The translations under genes and the position numbers were made by a program. The notes beneath the pieces are model-generated. The model searched no databases. It was not told the DNA's origin and worked only from the letters and a program-made list of their open reading frames with translations. Below, one piece after another: positions 42,154 to 49,210 of a DNA stretch of 52,869 nucleotides. Every line of letters starts with the position of its first letter. Within the stretch, counting starts at the first letter, position 1. This DNA is from a virus, in IMG/VR virus record IMGVR_UViG_3300025127_000053, positions 1-52,869 of that record; one strand, given 5' to 3'.

Positions 42154-43654
42154 CACCATTGCCTCTTTTTACAACTATATCATCTATTTTGAGTATCGCT
42201 GTTGTTACCTCTGTGGCGCTTAGTATAGACTGTCTGATTAATTGAGCTGGTTCTATAACACCCAAATCATTCATGTCTACGATTTGATTTATTTTTTCTA
42301 CATCAGGGCCCATTGTTAATTTGCCCTCTGATATAGCGTGTCTCAAAGCAAATATGCAATTCAAAGGTGTATGTCCAGCAACCTCGCCTATTGTAGCTGG
42401 TATTATTTCCAATGTATCTGCAAAGGAATTCACTGCCATTTGTTCCATACCTTCTACCTTTGGAGCTTGTGTTCTCAAATGACTAGCTATGGCTGCATAT
42501 GTAGAACCACCACCAGAAACAACCTTACCACCATTCATGACTAATGAGACAACCCCCAAGGCGTCGTCAAAACCTCTCTCTACTTCATCCAGAGTCGTAT
42601 GACTTGCACCTCTAACAATCAGTGTAGATTGCTTTGACTCAACCTCTCCCTGCACAAACAAATAGTGTATGTCATTATGCTTGGTTCTAACTATTTGACA
42701 ATCTACTGCATCTTCTAAATCCTGTACTGAATGAGCTATGTTGGCGCCTAAAGCAGAAGACAAGGCTCTCATTATGCTTTCTTGATTTCTTTTTACTACA
42801 CCTATGTTATGCTTGTGTAGATATGCCAGTATCGCTTCATCTACATTGTCCCTAGTGAATAAAACCCCTCCTTCTGGTAATTTTTCCACAATAGCCTTAG
42901 CTAAATCGTGTTGCTCTTTTCTATTTTTAGATTGAGACTTGAACTTAGAATAGTCTTCCATATTACTTACATTAAATTGTATTCTTTCATCTTTATTATA
43001 TTCTAAACCACTCATACACAGTAGAACTCTAGTTTCTTTTGGCACTTCTATTTCTATTGAGTAATCCTTGTTCACAACCACACCTTTGAACAAATGCGAG
43101 TCGGTCAATGCCCCTCCGGGGAATGTCAATACTTTGACGCTATCAGCATCACCTGCTATCTTTACTGCTTCTACACAAAGTTGTGAAACTATGTCTTTAG
43201 CTGCTGCTAATGTTTTTCCAGATATTGCAGTTTCTGCTACCTTTTCCAAATCTCCTTCTTCAGCGTCTCTTGAGAGAACCTCATCTAAATATTCAACAGC
43301 CATCCTTGCTGCTTTGTTATAGCCATCGCATACTAAAGAAGGATGCACTCCTTTGCTGAAGAGATTCTCTGAGTCAGCTAACATCTGTCCCGCTAGAACG
43401 ACTGTACTGGTAGTCCCATCGTAACATAGACTCTCTTGGGTTTTACTGATGTCGATAATCATTTTAGCCGCAGGGTGTGCTGCCTCAATTTCTCTGAGAA
43501 TAGTCGCACCATCATTCGTTATTATGGCGTCCCCACTAGCGTCTACCATCATCTTATCCCGACCTCTTGGGCCAAGAGTTGTTCTAACTGTGTTGACTAT
43601 CGCTCTAGCTGCTCTGATATTGTTATGTAGAGGGTCTATTCTTTCCTCACTCAT
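42134..43654 (-). CDS. Group II chaperonin (thermosome subunit)
   Basis: 506 residues matching the archaeal thermosome/CCT family: [12 protein letters not shown] (27-38), [11 protein letters not shown] (47-57), [11 protein letters not shown] (79-89), a central apical part, [10 protein letters not shown] (~387) and [14 protein letters not shown] near the end. ATP-binding and hydrolysis motifs are present, so it should form an ATP-driven folding cage. It is shorter than the usual ~545 residues: the N-terminal arm before [10 protein letters not shown] is only ~10 residues, and the C-terminal Gly-rich tail is replaced by a polar end. It could fold viral proteins, such as the giant tail protein, or mix with host subunits. 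It is coupled by ATGA overlap to the 55-residue gene. Probably acquired from an archaeal host. Confidence 0.93.
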   Translation of the reverse strand: MSEERIDPLHNNIRAARAIVNTVRTTLGPRGRDKMMVDASGDAIITNDGATILREIEAAHPAAKMIIDISKTQESLCYDGTTSTVVLAGQMLADSENLFSKGVHPSLVCDGYNKAARMAVEYLDEVLSRDAEEGDLEKVAETAISGKTLAAAKDIVSQLCVEAVKIAGDADSVKVLTFPGGALTDSHLFKGVVVNKDYSIEIEVPKETRVLLCMSGLEYNKDERIQFNVSNMEDYSKFKSQSKNRKEQHDLAKAIVEKLPEGGVLFTRDNVDEAILAYLHKHNIGVVKRNQESIMRALSSALGANIAHSVQDLEDAVDCQIVRTKHNDIHYLFVQGEVESKQSTLIVRGASHTTLDEVERGFDDALGVVSLVMNGGKVVSGGGSTYAAIASHLRTQAPKVEGMEQMAVNSFADTLEIIPATIGEVAGHTPLNCIFALRHAISEGKLTMGPDVEKINQIVDMNDLGVIEPAQLIRQSILSATEVTTAILKIDDIVVKRGNGDGQTHG

Positions 43655-43818
43655 TCTTCCTCATCTCCATTTTTCTCCCACGGGTAGAATGGCCATCCAA
43701 CCTCAACAGCAATTCTCGATGCGTTTCTTTGTATGTCGCTCAAAGCTGAACCTTGAGTGACTAAGACCAAAAGTTCGTGCAATCCTTTTTTCAATTTTAT
43801 TTCTTCCGTAATATCCAT
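43651..43818 (-). CDS. 55-residue microprotein upstream of the thermosome
   Basis: ATG at 43818, two bases after the exonuclease stop and with GGAGTGG at proper distance, encodes 55 residues. A helical first half ([19 protein letters not shown], then [14 protein letters not shown]) leads to an aromatic patch WPFYPWEKN and an acidic end. Its stop overlaps the thermosome start (ATGA), so the two are translationally coupled. It has no cysteines and no transmembrane span. A chaperonin cofactor or adaptor would be attractive from coupling alone, but nothing else supports it. Confidence 0.65.
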   Translation of the reverse strand: MDITEEIKLKKGLHELLVLVTQGSALSDIQRNASRIAVEVGWPFYPWEKNGDEEE

Positions 43819-43820
43819 TT

Positions 43821-44432
43821 TTACCACTCCAATTCTACTTCTTTTATGTCACCAGTTTCTTTGCATCTGGATTTGAGCATGCAGTTTTCACGCCCCATCA
43901 TATACAAATCATAGGTGAGTTGTGCATCTTTTAGACAGTATTCTGCCACTTCGTTATATCTTCCTTCTCTCCAAGCGATGGGAGCATCTTCGCTCTGCAT
44001 CATTTTTTCTTGCCCCAAGTTATGTTTGGCAAGCTCAGATAGAGAAGAAAGTAATTTTCCATAGGAGAAGGAAGCCTTCCTAAAAAGAATCTTAGTGTCA
44101 ATAATTTGCTCACTTTTTCCCAGAACATCTCTAGCTGCCCAACAATCCAAAGCGTCTCTTATCACAGGTAGGTCAAAACTAATTATATTGTGACCCAAAA
44201 TTTTACCCCCTTTTTCTATGTGTTCTTGTAGAAAATCACCTAAAATTTGTGGATGTAACTCATGTGTTTCCATATTTTCAACAGTTACGGAATCCTCCTT
44301 ACTGAATATGTTTCCATTTTTTCCATCCCAAGTTGCTACCACTGTTGGCTCAAAAAGAGAGAGATTGTTCCAACCTCCTATTTCCCACGAATAATTGCTG
44401 GTTTCTATGTCTAATGCTAATATGTCACTCAT
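43821..44432 (-). CDS. DEDDy 3'-5' exonuclease (DnaQ/RNase H fold)
   Basis: 203 residues. Catalytic motifs are ALDIET (Asp8, Glu10), GHNIISFD (Asp87) and YCLKD (Tyr165, Asp169), the DEDDy set with Tyr four residues before the last Asp. Such enzymes remove nucleotides from 3' ends of DNA or RNA. PolB here has its own exonuclease domain, so this one may act in repair, primer processing or host nucleic acid breakdown. It overlaps the helicase-like gene by four bases, suggesting joint action with it. It is a stand-alone exonuclease with no helicase part attached. Confidence 0.85.
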   Translation of the reverse strand: MSDILALDIETSNYSWEIGGWNNLSLFEPTVVATWDGKNGNIFSKEDSVTVENMETHELHPQILGDFLQEHIEKGGKILGHNIISFDLPVIRDALDCWAARDVLGKSEQIIDTKILFRKASFSYGKLLSSLSELAKHNLGQEKMMQSEDAPIAWREGRYNEVAEYCLKDAQLTYDLYMMGRENCMLKSRCKETGDIKEVELEW

Positions 44433-45826
44433 TCTAAGTTCTCCTTCAATCTGATAAACGCTACTCTACCGTCCTTTGCGTTATCAAACATGGGTTCGCC
44501 CCATCTTTCAAAGTTATTGTAGGCACTACCCCTAGAACAATCATTTTGAGTTTCATAGATTTTGAGAACTTTGGTTTTTGCTTTCCAGCCATCGCCTCTA
44601 TTACCAAGGTCAATGCCTTCAACTTGATGATAAGCAGTCGCCCACTTTCCTCTCTGCGCTGCCTTCTCTTGAGTCTTGGGTCCAATGTTAACTTCATCCT
44701 CCAACCAAAGTATGAGATTCTTGAAAATATCATAGAGGATATCCTTAGCCATGTCTACATGTTCACCCTTTACAATCCAAGATTCATCTAGCATAGCCAT
44801 GTGAGTTGCGAAAATTATGGTGTTGTTCTCCATGGCAGGTACGAATGACGCAACTACCTCCATAATACTGGGGTTTAACCCCGATAAAAGACTGTAATAA
44901 TCGTCAATCGCGTCTCTGAGCGCCGGATAGAAAGTTCCCTCATCTGCTTTGAAAACTTCAGTCATAGCCGATTGTATTAGGGACTCTTGCTCTTCTCTAG
45001 ACATACCATCCCACTCTACGAAAGGAGTTTCGGTGACAGACAGAACTCTGTTCCTAAGTCTCTTGTCCAAGGCATTGAAGTAATCTGTTATATCTTCATA
45101 TGAAATCTCCATTGGGGGAGTTCTTTTGAAAGCACTCTCAGCTCTTATCATGCTGACCGCCTTTCTCCTATCCGTGTTCCAGTGACTCCAGTACAACAAC
45201 ACTCTTTGGAAAATACCTCTAGTAAGTACGTATTCCTTCACGCCGCTGGGAGGATAAGTCGTAATCCAAAGTGACACTAGAGATTCTGTCTCTATCCTAC
45301 CAAGTTTAGTGTGCTTCACCAGTTTGTTGTTATTACTACCTACTGGATTACAAGCGGATTGTAGATACAACACGGTTTCCTGACTGTGTTTATTCGGATT
45401 CAATATGATTGAACCCTCATCGAAGTTGAGTGCTTTTCTTCCAGTCAACATTCCTTCTTTCAGAATCGCTTGCTTGTTGCCATCCTCATCCTCCTCCATC
45501 TCAAAACCACCGATGAGCCCTGCATCGGTTCCGGTGGTGTACAAATCGGAAGGTACGCCCACATCTCTCAGGATGTCTCCTATGAATTCCCAAGCAATCG
45601 ATTTACCAGTCCTACTCGACTGAATCCAAAAGACGTGGTTTCTGGGGTCAAGATGGGCAGGTCCCCAAGGTATTCTGACATATGGCACGGCTATTTGTCC
45701 TTGAATAAAGAAAAAAGAAAGCATTCCCGGTATGTCATTATCTATGGAAGTCTCATTAAAATGGTCAATGTATCCCTTGAATATCGGGAACCTCTTTGCT
45801 GCTTGATAATCCTTCGCGTTTCTCAT
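44429..45826 (-). CDS. P-loop ATPase, candidate replicative helicase
   Basis: 465 residues. A degenerate Walker A reads IQSSRTGKS (68-76), where Gln stands at the usual first Gly, and a Walker B-like segment ALNFDEGS (132-139) follows. A further strand VSLWITTYPPS at about 200 and RGIFQRVLLYW may hold sensor and arginine-finger residues. The late part has a winged-helix-like GSAYNNFERWGEPMF. The arrangement reminds me of DUF3987-type or primase-associated helicases, but I am not sure. With primase, polymerase and clamp nearby and no MCM in the window, a role as the replicative helicase is a reasonable guess. It follows the only sizeable gap in the operon. Confidence 0.6.
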   Translation of the reverse strand: MRNAKDYQAAKRFPIFKGYIDHFNETSIDNDIPGMLSFFFIQGQIAVPYVRIPWGPAHLDPRNHVFWIQSSRTGKSIAWEFIGDILRDVGVPSDLYTTGTDAGLIGGFEMEEDEDGNKQAILKEGMLTGRKALNFDEGSIILNPNKHSQETVLYLQSACNPVGSNNNKLVKHTKLGRIETESLVSLWITTYPPSGVKEYVLTRGIFQRVLLYWSHWNTDRRKAVSMIRAESAFKRTPPMEISYEDITDYFNALDKRLRNRVLSVTETPFVEWDGMSREEQESLIQSAMTEVFKADEGTFYPALRDAIDDYYSLLSGLNPSIMEVVASFVPAMENNTIIFATHMAMLDESWIVKGEHVDMAKDILYDIFKNLILWLEDEVNIGPKTQEKAAQRGKWATAYHQVEGIDLGNRGDGWKAKTKVLKIYETQNDCSRGSAYNNFERWGEPMFDNAKDGRVAFIRLKENLE

Positions 45827-45840
45827 AATTTGACCCCTAC

Positions 45841-45928
45841 ATAGGTCAGCTTATGTATATTGTGTATGAGAATATATTGGAAACATGGATTTATCAAGTC
45901 TTTTTTATAAGCCGAAAACAACAAAATA
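45841..45928 (-). promoter_or_regulatory. T-rich termination region and TATA-like box between XPF and helicase genes
   Basis: Downstream of the XPF stop the minus strand reads ATATTTTGTTGTTTTC, a T-rich tract of the kind that ends archaeal transcripts. This is followed by CGGCTTATAAAAAAG (45900-45914), a good TATA box. A second AT-rich string, CAATATACATAAG, lies 28-41 bases before the ATG at 45826. A ribosome-site-like AGGGGTC is near 45833-45839. This ~100-base gap is the only one in the replication operon, so an internal terminator plus promoter is likely. Confidence 0.45.
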
Positions 45929-46627
45929 TCATCTTTTTATTCTTCTTTCTACGAAGACTGGTTCCTCACTGGTAAACACGTTCACCACTCTAGTTCTCAT
46001 TACCTCTCCTAGTCCCTTGACCATTCTCAGTGATTCAGGGAATAGCATTTCTTCTATTGACCCACACTCCTCCAGCATTCTTTCTCCTATCTCCCTACCT
46101 ATACCGGGTATAGATAGCAGAACATCCAATCTCACATCATTTGTGCTTACTCTCCTAATGGCTCTCGCACCATGACTTGAGGCTGGTTTGTGTAGCTTGT
46201 TATGCAACTTCACTATGAACATGGCTGCCTCTGAGTGATTCTCAGTGAAGAAAACTTGGCACTCAAAGTCAGCCATGATACGAGCTATGGTGCCCATGAG
46301 TTCATTTTGCACTCTGGAGTAAGTGGTTTGTCTTCCTGAGTTTTTTGCCATGGCTACATATTTTGAAATTGAGCCATGAACCACTAAAAAGAATCTAGGG
46401 TAATTTGCATCCATATTTTCTAGTTGTCTCCAAAGATGACCACTATGGCTAGACAGAAACAAGTCATTGATACTCTTTGCCTCTATACATGCCTCACCTA
46501 ATAGATAGTCACCCACCATGAGGGCCTTTCTGATAACAGTGAGTCCCTCTTTGTTTGCTTTTCTTATTACGGAGTCACACAATGAACCCCTTTCGTTGCT
46601 GTCTATGATTAAGTCAGGTTTCGGCAT
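45929..46627 (-). CDS. XPF/ERCC4-type structure-specific nuclease
   Basis: 232 residues from ATG 46627, which follows GGAG/GAAAGAAG; an in-frame ATG at 46672 would overlap the zinc ribbon gene by ~59 bases. The ERCC4 nuclease core runs from LIIDSNERG (~6-14) through GDYLLGEACIEAKSINDL (39-56), which corresponds to GDx(n)ERKx3D with Ala in place of Arg. Residues ~172-217 hold two helix-hairpin-helix motifs (IPGIGREIGERML and VKGLGEVMRTRV). Such enzymes cut branched DNA such as flaps and forks. No helicase domain is attached, so it resembles the short archaeal XPF form. Active residues Asp, Glu and Lys are kept, so activity is probable. Confidence 0.88.
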   Translation of the reverse strand: MPKPDLIIDSNERGSLCDSVIRKANKEGLTVIRKALMVGDYLLGEACIEAKSINDLFLSSHSGHLWRQLENMDANYPRFFLVVHGSISKYVAMAKNSGRQTTYSRVQNELMGTIARIMADFECQVFFTENHSEAAMFIVKLHNKLHKPASSHGARAIRRVSTNDVRLDVLLSIPGIGREIGERMLEECGSIEEMLFPESLRMVKGLGEVMRTRVVNVFTSEEPVFVERRIKR

Positions 46628-46790
46628 TCTTCTTTCTCTCCATCCTCTTCCATTCCAAGTAACATTTTCCACATCTCTTTATGTTGCTTTCTTTGAAAAA
46701 TCTACCAACCGTGTTCTTGACTGTCATTTGTACTCCACAGATTGTACAGTTACCTTCTTTCACTAATTTCCTATGCTCATTCCCATTCAT
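46614..46790 (-). CDS. 58-residue zinc ribbon microprotein
   Basis: ATG at 46790 overlaps the primase stop (ATGA) and encodes 58 residues with CTIC (15-18) and CGKC (40-43), a clear zinc ribbon of two CxxC pairs, followed by a basic helix (EWKRMERKKN). Its end overlaps the XPF gene start by 14 bases. The basic surface suggests nucleic acid binding. It has the same architecture as the 56-residue gene at 41983, although the sequences otherwise differ. Coupling between primase and nuclease points to a replication accessory role. Confidence 0.7.
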   Translation of the reverse strand: MNGNEHRKLVKEGNCTICGVQMTVKNTVGRFFKESNIKRCGKCYLEWKRMERKKNAET

Positions 46791-47881
46791 AGTATGTCCT
46801 CCGCCGTTCCATCATAATAGCGGCAGATGCCTGTACACATCCCTTCGTTTATCAGTGTCTTGCATGTACTCATTGAATATCCCCCATTTACTATACTTTT
46901 TACCTGTGTAGTTGTAATTCCTTTATCAAAGTCAACCCAGCCTTGCTGAGAGCATAAACTCACTATCTTTTCTACATGCTCTTGTTTATCCTCATCATTG
47001 ACAGATTCAGGTGAAAAGAAAAATCTCAAACGTGCGGCTAAATAATTTGCCAGATGAAATCTGGCTTTGTGTGTAGGATTGCCCTCTCCAAGAGCAGCTT
47101 GCACTAAACAAGGTAGAATCAACAATTTATCGAAAGACACATCTGGTAGGTCAATCATTTTTCTTTTCTTGACTAAACCAGCCTTCTTTCTTTTCGGCAA
47201 CTCTAATTTTATCGGATTGTTACCATGTAATATGTAACCCTCTCTAGGTTCCTGAGCTAAGTCTAGTAACTCGTATTGGTCTAATTCTATCAACTCATTA
47301 GTTTCTAACGGTATGCTCCAACAGCCTCTTCTCATGTTGTAAGAGTTTGGTATTCTAATCATACCAGCCGTATCAAAAGCCACAGTAGGGTCATTACATG
47401 ATATGTTCAACAACTTGTGCCATTTCATTATCAGCCTCTTTCCTCCGTCTTTTATTCTGGATACTTCATATCCATTGTTAGGCATCAAAGTTTGTTCTAG
47501 CGGTACCCAAACATGAAAACCCCCTCCACTAAACCAAATGTAATGAGATATATCATTGACAAGAAAGTGTTTGTGTAATCTCTTGACCTGCTCATGCATG
47601 AAGGAGAATTCAACGTCAACTTGTCTTTGTGTAAAGTCTTTACAATCAAAATCCATCACAAAATGTCTTATCACTGGTGTGTTATAATCGACTCTATGAT
47701 GTCTTGGTGGAGTAGTACCCCTGTAACCGTACGCTGTGAAGTAAATGTTACTTATGCCATTCTTTCCATTCCAATACTTTCTGAGTTCCTCAGAGTTGTT
47801 TACTATTCTCCTGTACCCTTTTTGGACATTGGAGCCTATCTCTAAAACCTCTCTGGGATAATCCAGATAAACGAACGACAA
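46787..47881 (-). CDS. Single-chain archaeo-eukaryotic primase (PriS catalytic plus PriL-like domain)
   Basis: 364 residues. The N-terminal part is a PriS-type catalytic core: metal-binding DFD (77-79), SGGGFHVWV (118-126) with the motif II His, and FDTAGMIRIPNSYN (169-182). Residues ~255-355 match the PriL C-terminal iron-sulfur domain pattern: ILPCLVQAAL with Cys258, HKARFHLANYL, then STCKTLINEGMC and GIC (Cys340, 349, 353), so a 4Fe-4S cluster is likely. In cellular archaea these are two subunits; here one chain holds both. It makes primers for replication. The start is TTG 47881 with AGGTGC upstream. It is coupled to the zinc ribbon gene downstream. Confidence 0.88.
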   Translation of the reverse strand: MSFVYLDYPREVLEIGSNVQKGYRRIVNNSEELRKYWNGKNGISNIYFTAYGYRGTTPPRHHRVDYNTPVIRHFVMDFDCKDFTQRQVDVEFSFMHEQVKRLHKHFLVNDISHYIWFSGGGFHVWVPLEQTLMPNNGYEVSRIKDGGKRLIMKWHKLLNISCNDPTVAFDTAGMIRIPNSYNMRRGCWSIPLETNELIELDQYELLDLAQEPREGYILHGNNPIKLELPKRKKAGLVKKRKMIDLPDVSFDKLLILPCLVQAALGEGNPTHKARFHLANYLAARLRFFFSPESVNDEDKQEHVEKIVSLCSQQGWVDFDKGITTTQVKSIVNGGYSMSTCKTLINEGMCTGICRYYDGTAEDIL

Positions 47882-47889
47882 GCAAGCAC

Positions 47890-48195
47890 CTACTTAGTGA
47901 GTTTCTTGTACTTCTCTATGGCTTCATTACCTATGACTTCTGGAGCTGATTTTCCGTATTTGACAAAAGCCACAGGATTTACAGCCACATCGAAAGCAGC
48001 AAAACCACCACCATCAAGAGTATGCTGGTAACCATTCACCACTCTCAACATATCACCTTTGACGCCCATCATAGAGAGATAGACATTCACTCTAGGTAAT
48101 TCTCCTCTCAGCATGATATCTTCAGACATCACCCTTTTGTTTATCCAATTCTCAGTTTCTTTCAGCATTTCCTTATAATTTTCTTTTTCATTCAT
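47890..48195 (-). CDS. Unknown 101-residue protein in the replication operon
   Basis: 101 residues with an excellent AGGAGG ribosome site and an ATGA overlap with the Cas4-like gene. The N-terminal ~25 residues are a charged helix (NYKEMLKETENWINKRV). The middle has LRGELPRVNVYLSMMGVKGDML and a Gly-rich turn DGGGFAAFDVAVNP. The C-terminus is a short basic helix. I do not recognise a family. Its place between the nuclease and primase genes suggests a replication or recombination accessory factor. Confidence 0.65.
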   Translation of the reverse strand: MNEKENYKEMLKETENWINKRVMSEDIMLRGELPRVNVYLSMMGVKGDMLRVVNGYQHTLDGGGFAAFDVAVNPVAFVKYGKSAPEVIGNEAIEKYKKLTK

Positions 48196-49205
48196 GTTTT
48201 TACCTCCTCTTCAATGAGGAATTTATCTGATTTCCACGCTGGGCATATGTGAACGAAGTCACACCAAGCGCACTGCACACTCTGACACCTACACCATTTA
48301 CTGCATGTATCCTTATGGACTGGTGGGAAGTCCTGCTCAATATGTGCTTTGAGTAATTTTTTCATCTTCTTTTCCAGTGACCTCTGGGCATACTTGGATT
48401 TTGTTTTTGTTTCTTCTATTATCCAATCAGCTCCATCACCACCATTGACTTGACCGTATGGATACTCCCAAGCCCAGTGGGTAACAGGGAGAAATTCGTC
48501 TCTCTGTGCTAAGGTAATCATGTTCTTGTAGAACTCCATCTCTAATCTCATCGAGCTGTATTTGTAAGGGGCTTCCTTCCACTTTCCTGTTTTTAACTCC
48601 ATGAGTATGTAACCTCCATCCCCATCTGAAAATATTCTATCCACGTAACCTTTCAGATGTACAGGATACATCTTTCCTTCGTGTTCTACAGTTGTTTCAG
48701 CATGCACTTCGACCTCATTTCCCACAGGTTTCCAAGAGTCAATCATGTCGCTCTCATGGCACACTAGCAGTCTTGCCCATTGCCACTCAAACCACTGGTC
48801 TATGACAACCTCTTCATTGTGATGATAGCCTTCTTCTGGATATGGAAATAGTTTTTTGAGTCTCTCTCTAGCCATCGCTGGTTTGTCATCATCTAACAAT
48901 TCCTTTATTTCATCCATGGCATCATCTACTTTATGCCAGAAGTATTCAACCACATTATGCACGTTAGTACCTCTTACCATAGCCTCTGTTTCCTCACCCC
49001 TCTGTCCCATTACATAGGTTAGGAAATATTGGTAGGGACACCATTCGTATGCGCTTATCGTGGATTTTGTCATTCTGAGTTTTTTACCTTCTACTGGCCA
49101 CTTGTAACTGCTCTCTTCATATGATTTCAACAAAAGCTCATCATCGAAGTCTGAAGACTCGGTGAAAGTATTTTCATTAGGATTATACTTGTATAGAGTA
49201 GTCAT
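48192..49205 (-). CDS. Cas4/RecB-like PD-(D/E)XK nuclease with Fe-S cysteines
   Basis: 337 residues from ATG 49205, five bases after the PolB stop; an in-frame ATG at 49262 would sit inside PolB. The order is that of Cas4/AddB-type nucleases: STISAYEWCPYQYF with the first Cys (56), RGTNVHNVVEYFW, then GYVDRIFSDG (Asp189) and ILMELKTGKW (Glu203, Lys205), and a Cys cluster near the end (CSKWCRCQ, CAWCDFVHIC). The first and last cysteines probably hold a 4Fe-4S cluster. Such enzymes process DNA ends. No CRISPR genes or array are present, so the role is in viral replication or recombination. Confidence 0.85.
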   Translation of the reverse strand: MTTLYKYNPNENTFTESSDFDDELLLKSYEESSYKWPVEGKKLRMTKSTISAYEWCPYQYFLTYVMGQRGEETEAMVRGTNVHNVVEYFWHKVDDAMDEIKELLDDDKPAMARERLKKLFPYPEEGYHHNEEVVIDQWFEWQWARLLVCHESDMIDSWKPVGNEVEVHAETTVEHEGKMYPVHLKGYVDRIFSDGDGGYILMELKTGKWKEAPYKYSSMRLEMEFYKNMITLAQRDEFLPVTHWAWEYPYGQVNGGDGADWIIEETKTKSKYAQRSLEKKMKKLLKAHIEQDFPPVHKDTCSKWCRCQSVQCAWCDFVHICPAWKSDKFLIEEEVKT

Positions 49206-49210
49206 TGTAA

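Noticed and set aside
46628-46672. Upstream ATG 46672 as the XPF start
   Set aside because: The extra 15 residues overlap the zinc ribbon gene by ~59 bases in another frame, while ATG 46627 has a purine-rich site upstream and begins right before the conserved core.
48192-49205. CRISPR-Cas locus, because of the Cas4-like protein
   Set aside because: No repeat-spacer array and no other cas genes are present; the gene is embedded in a replication operon.
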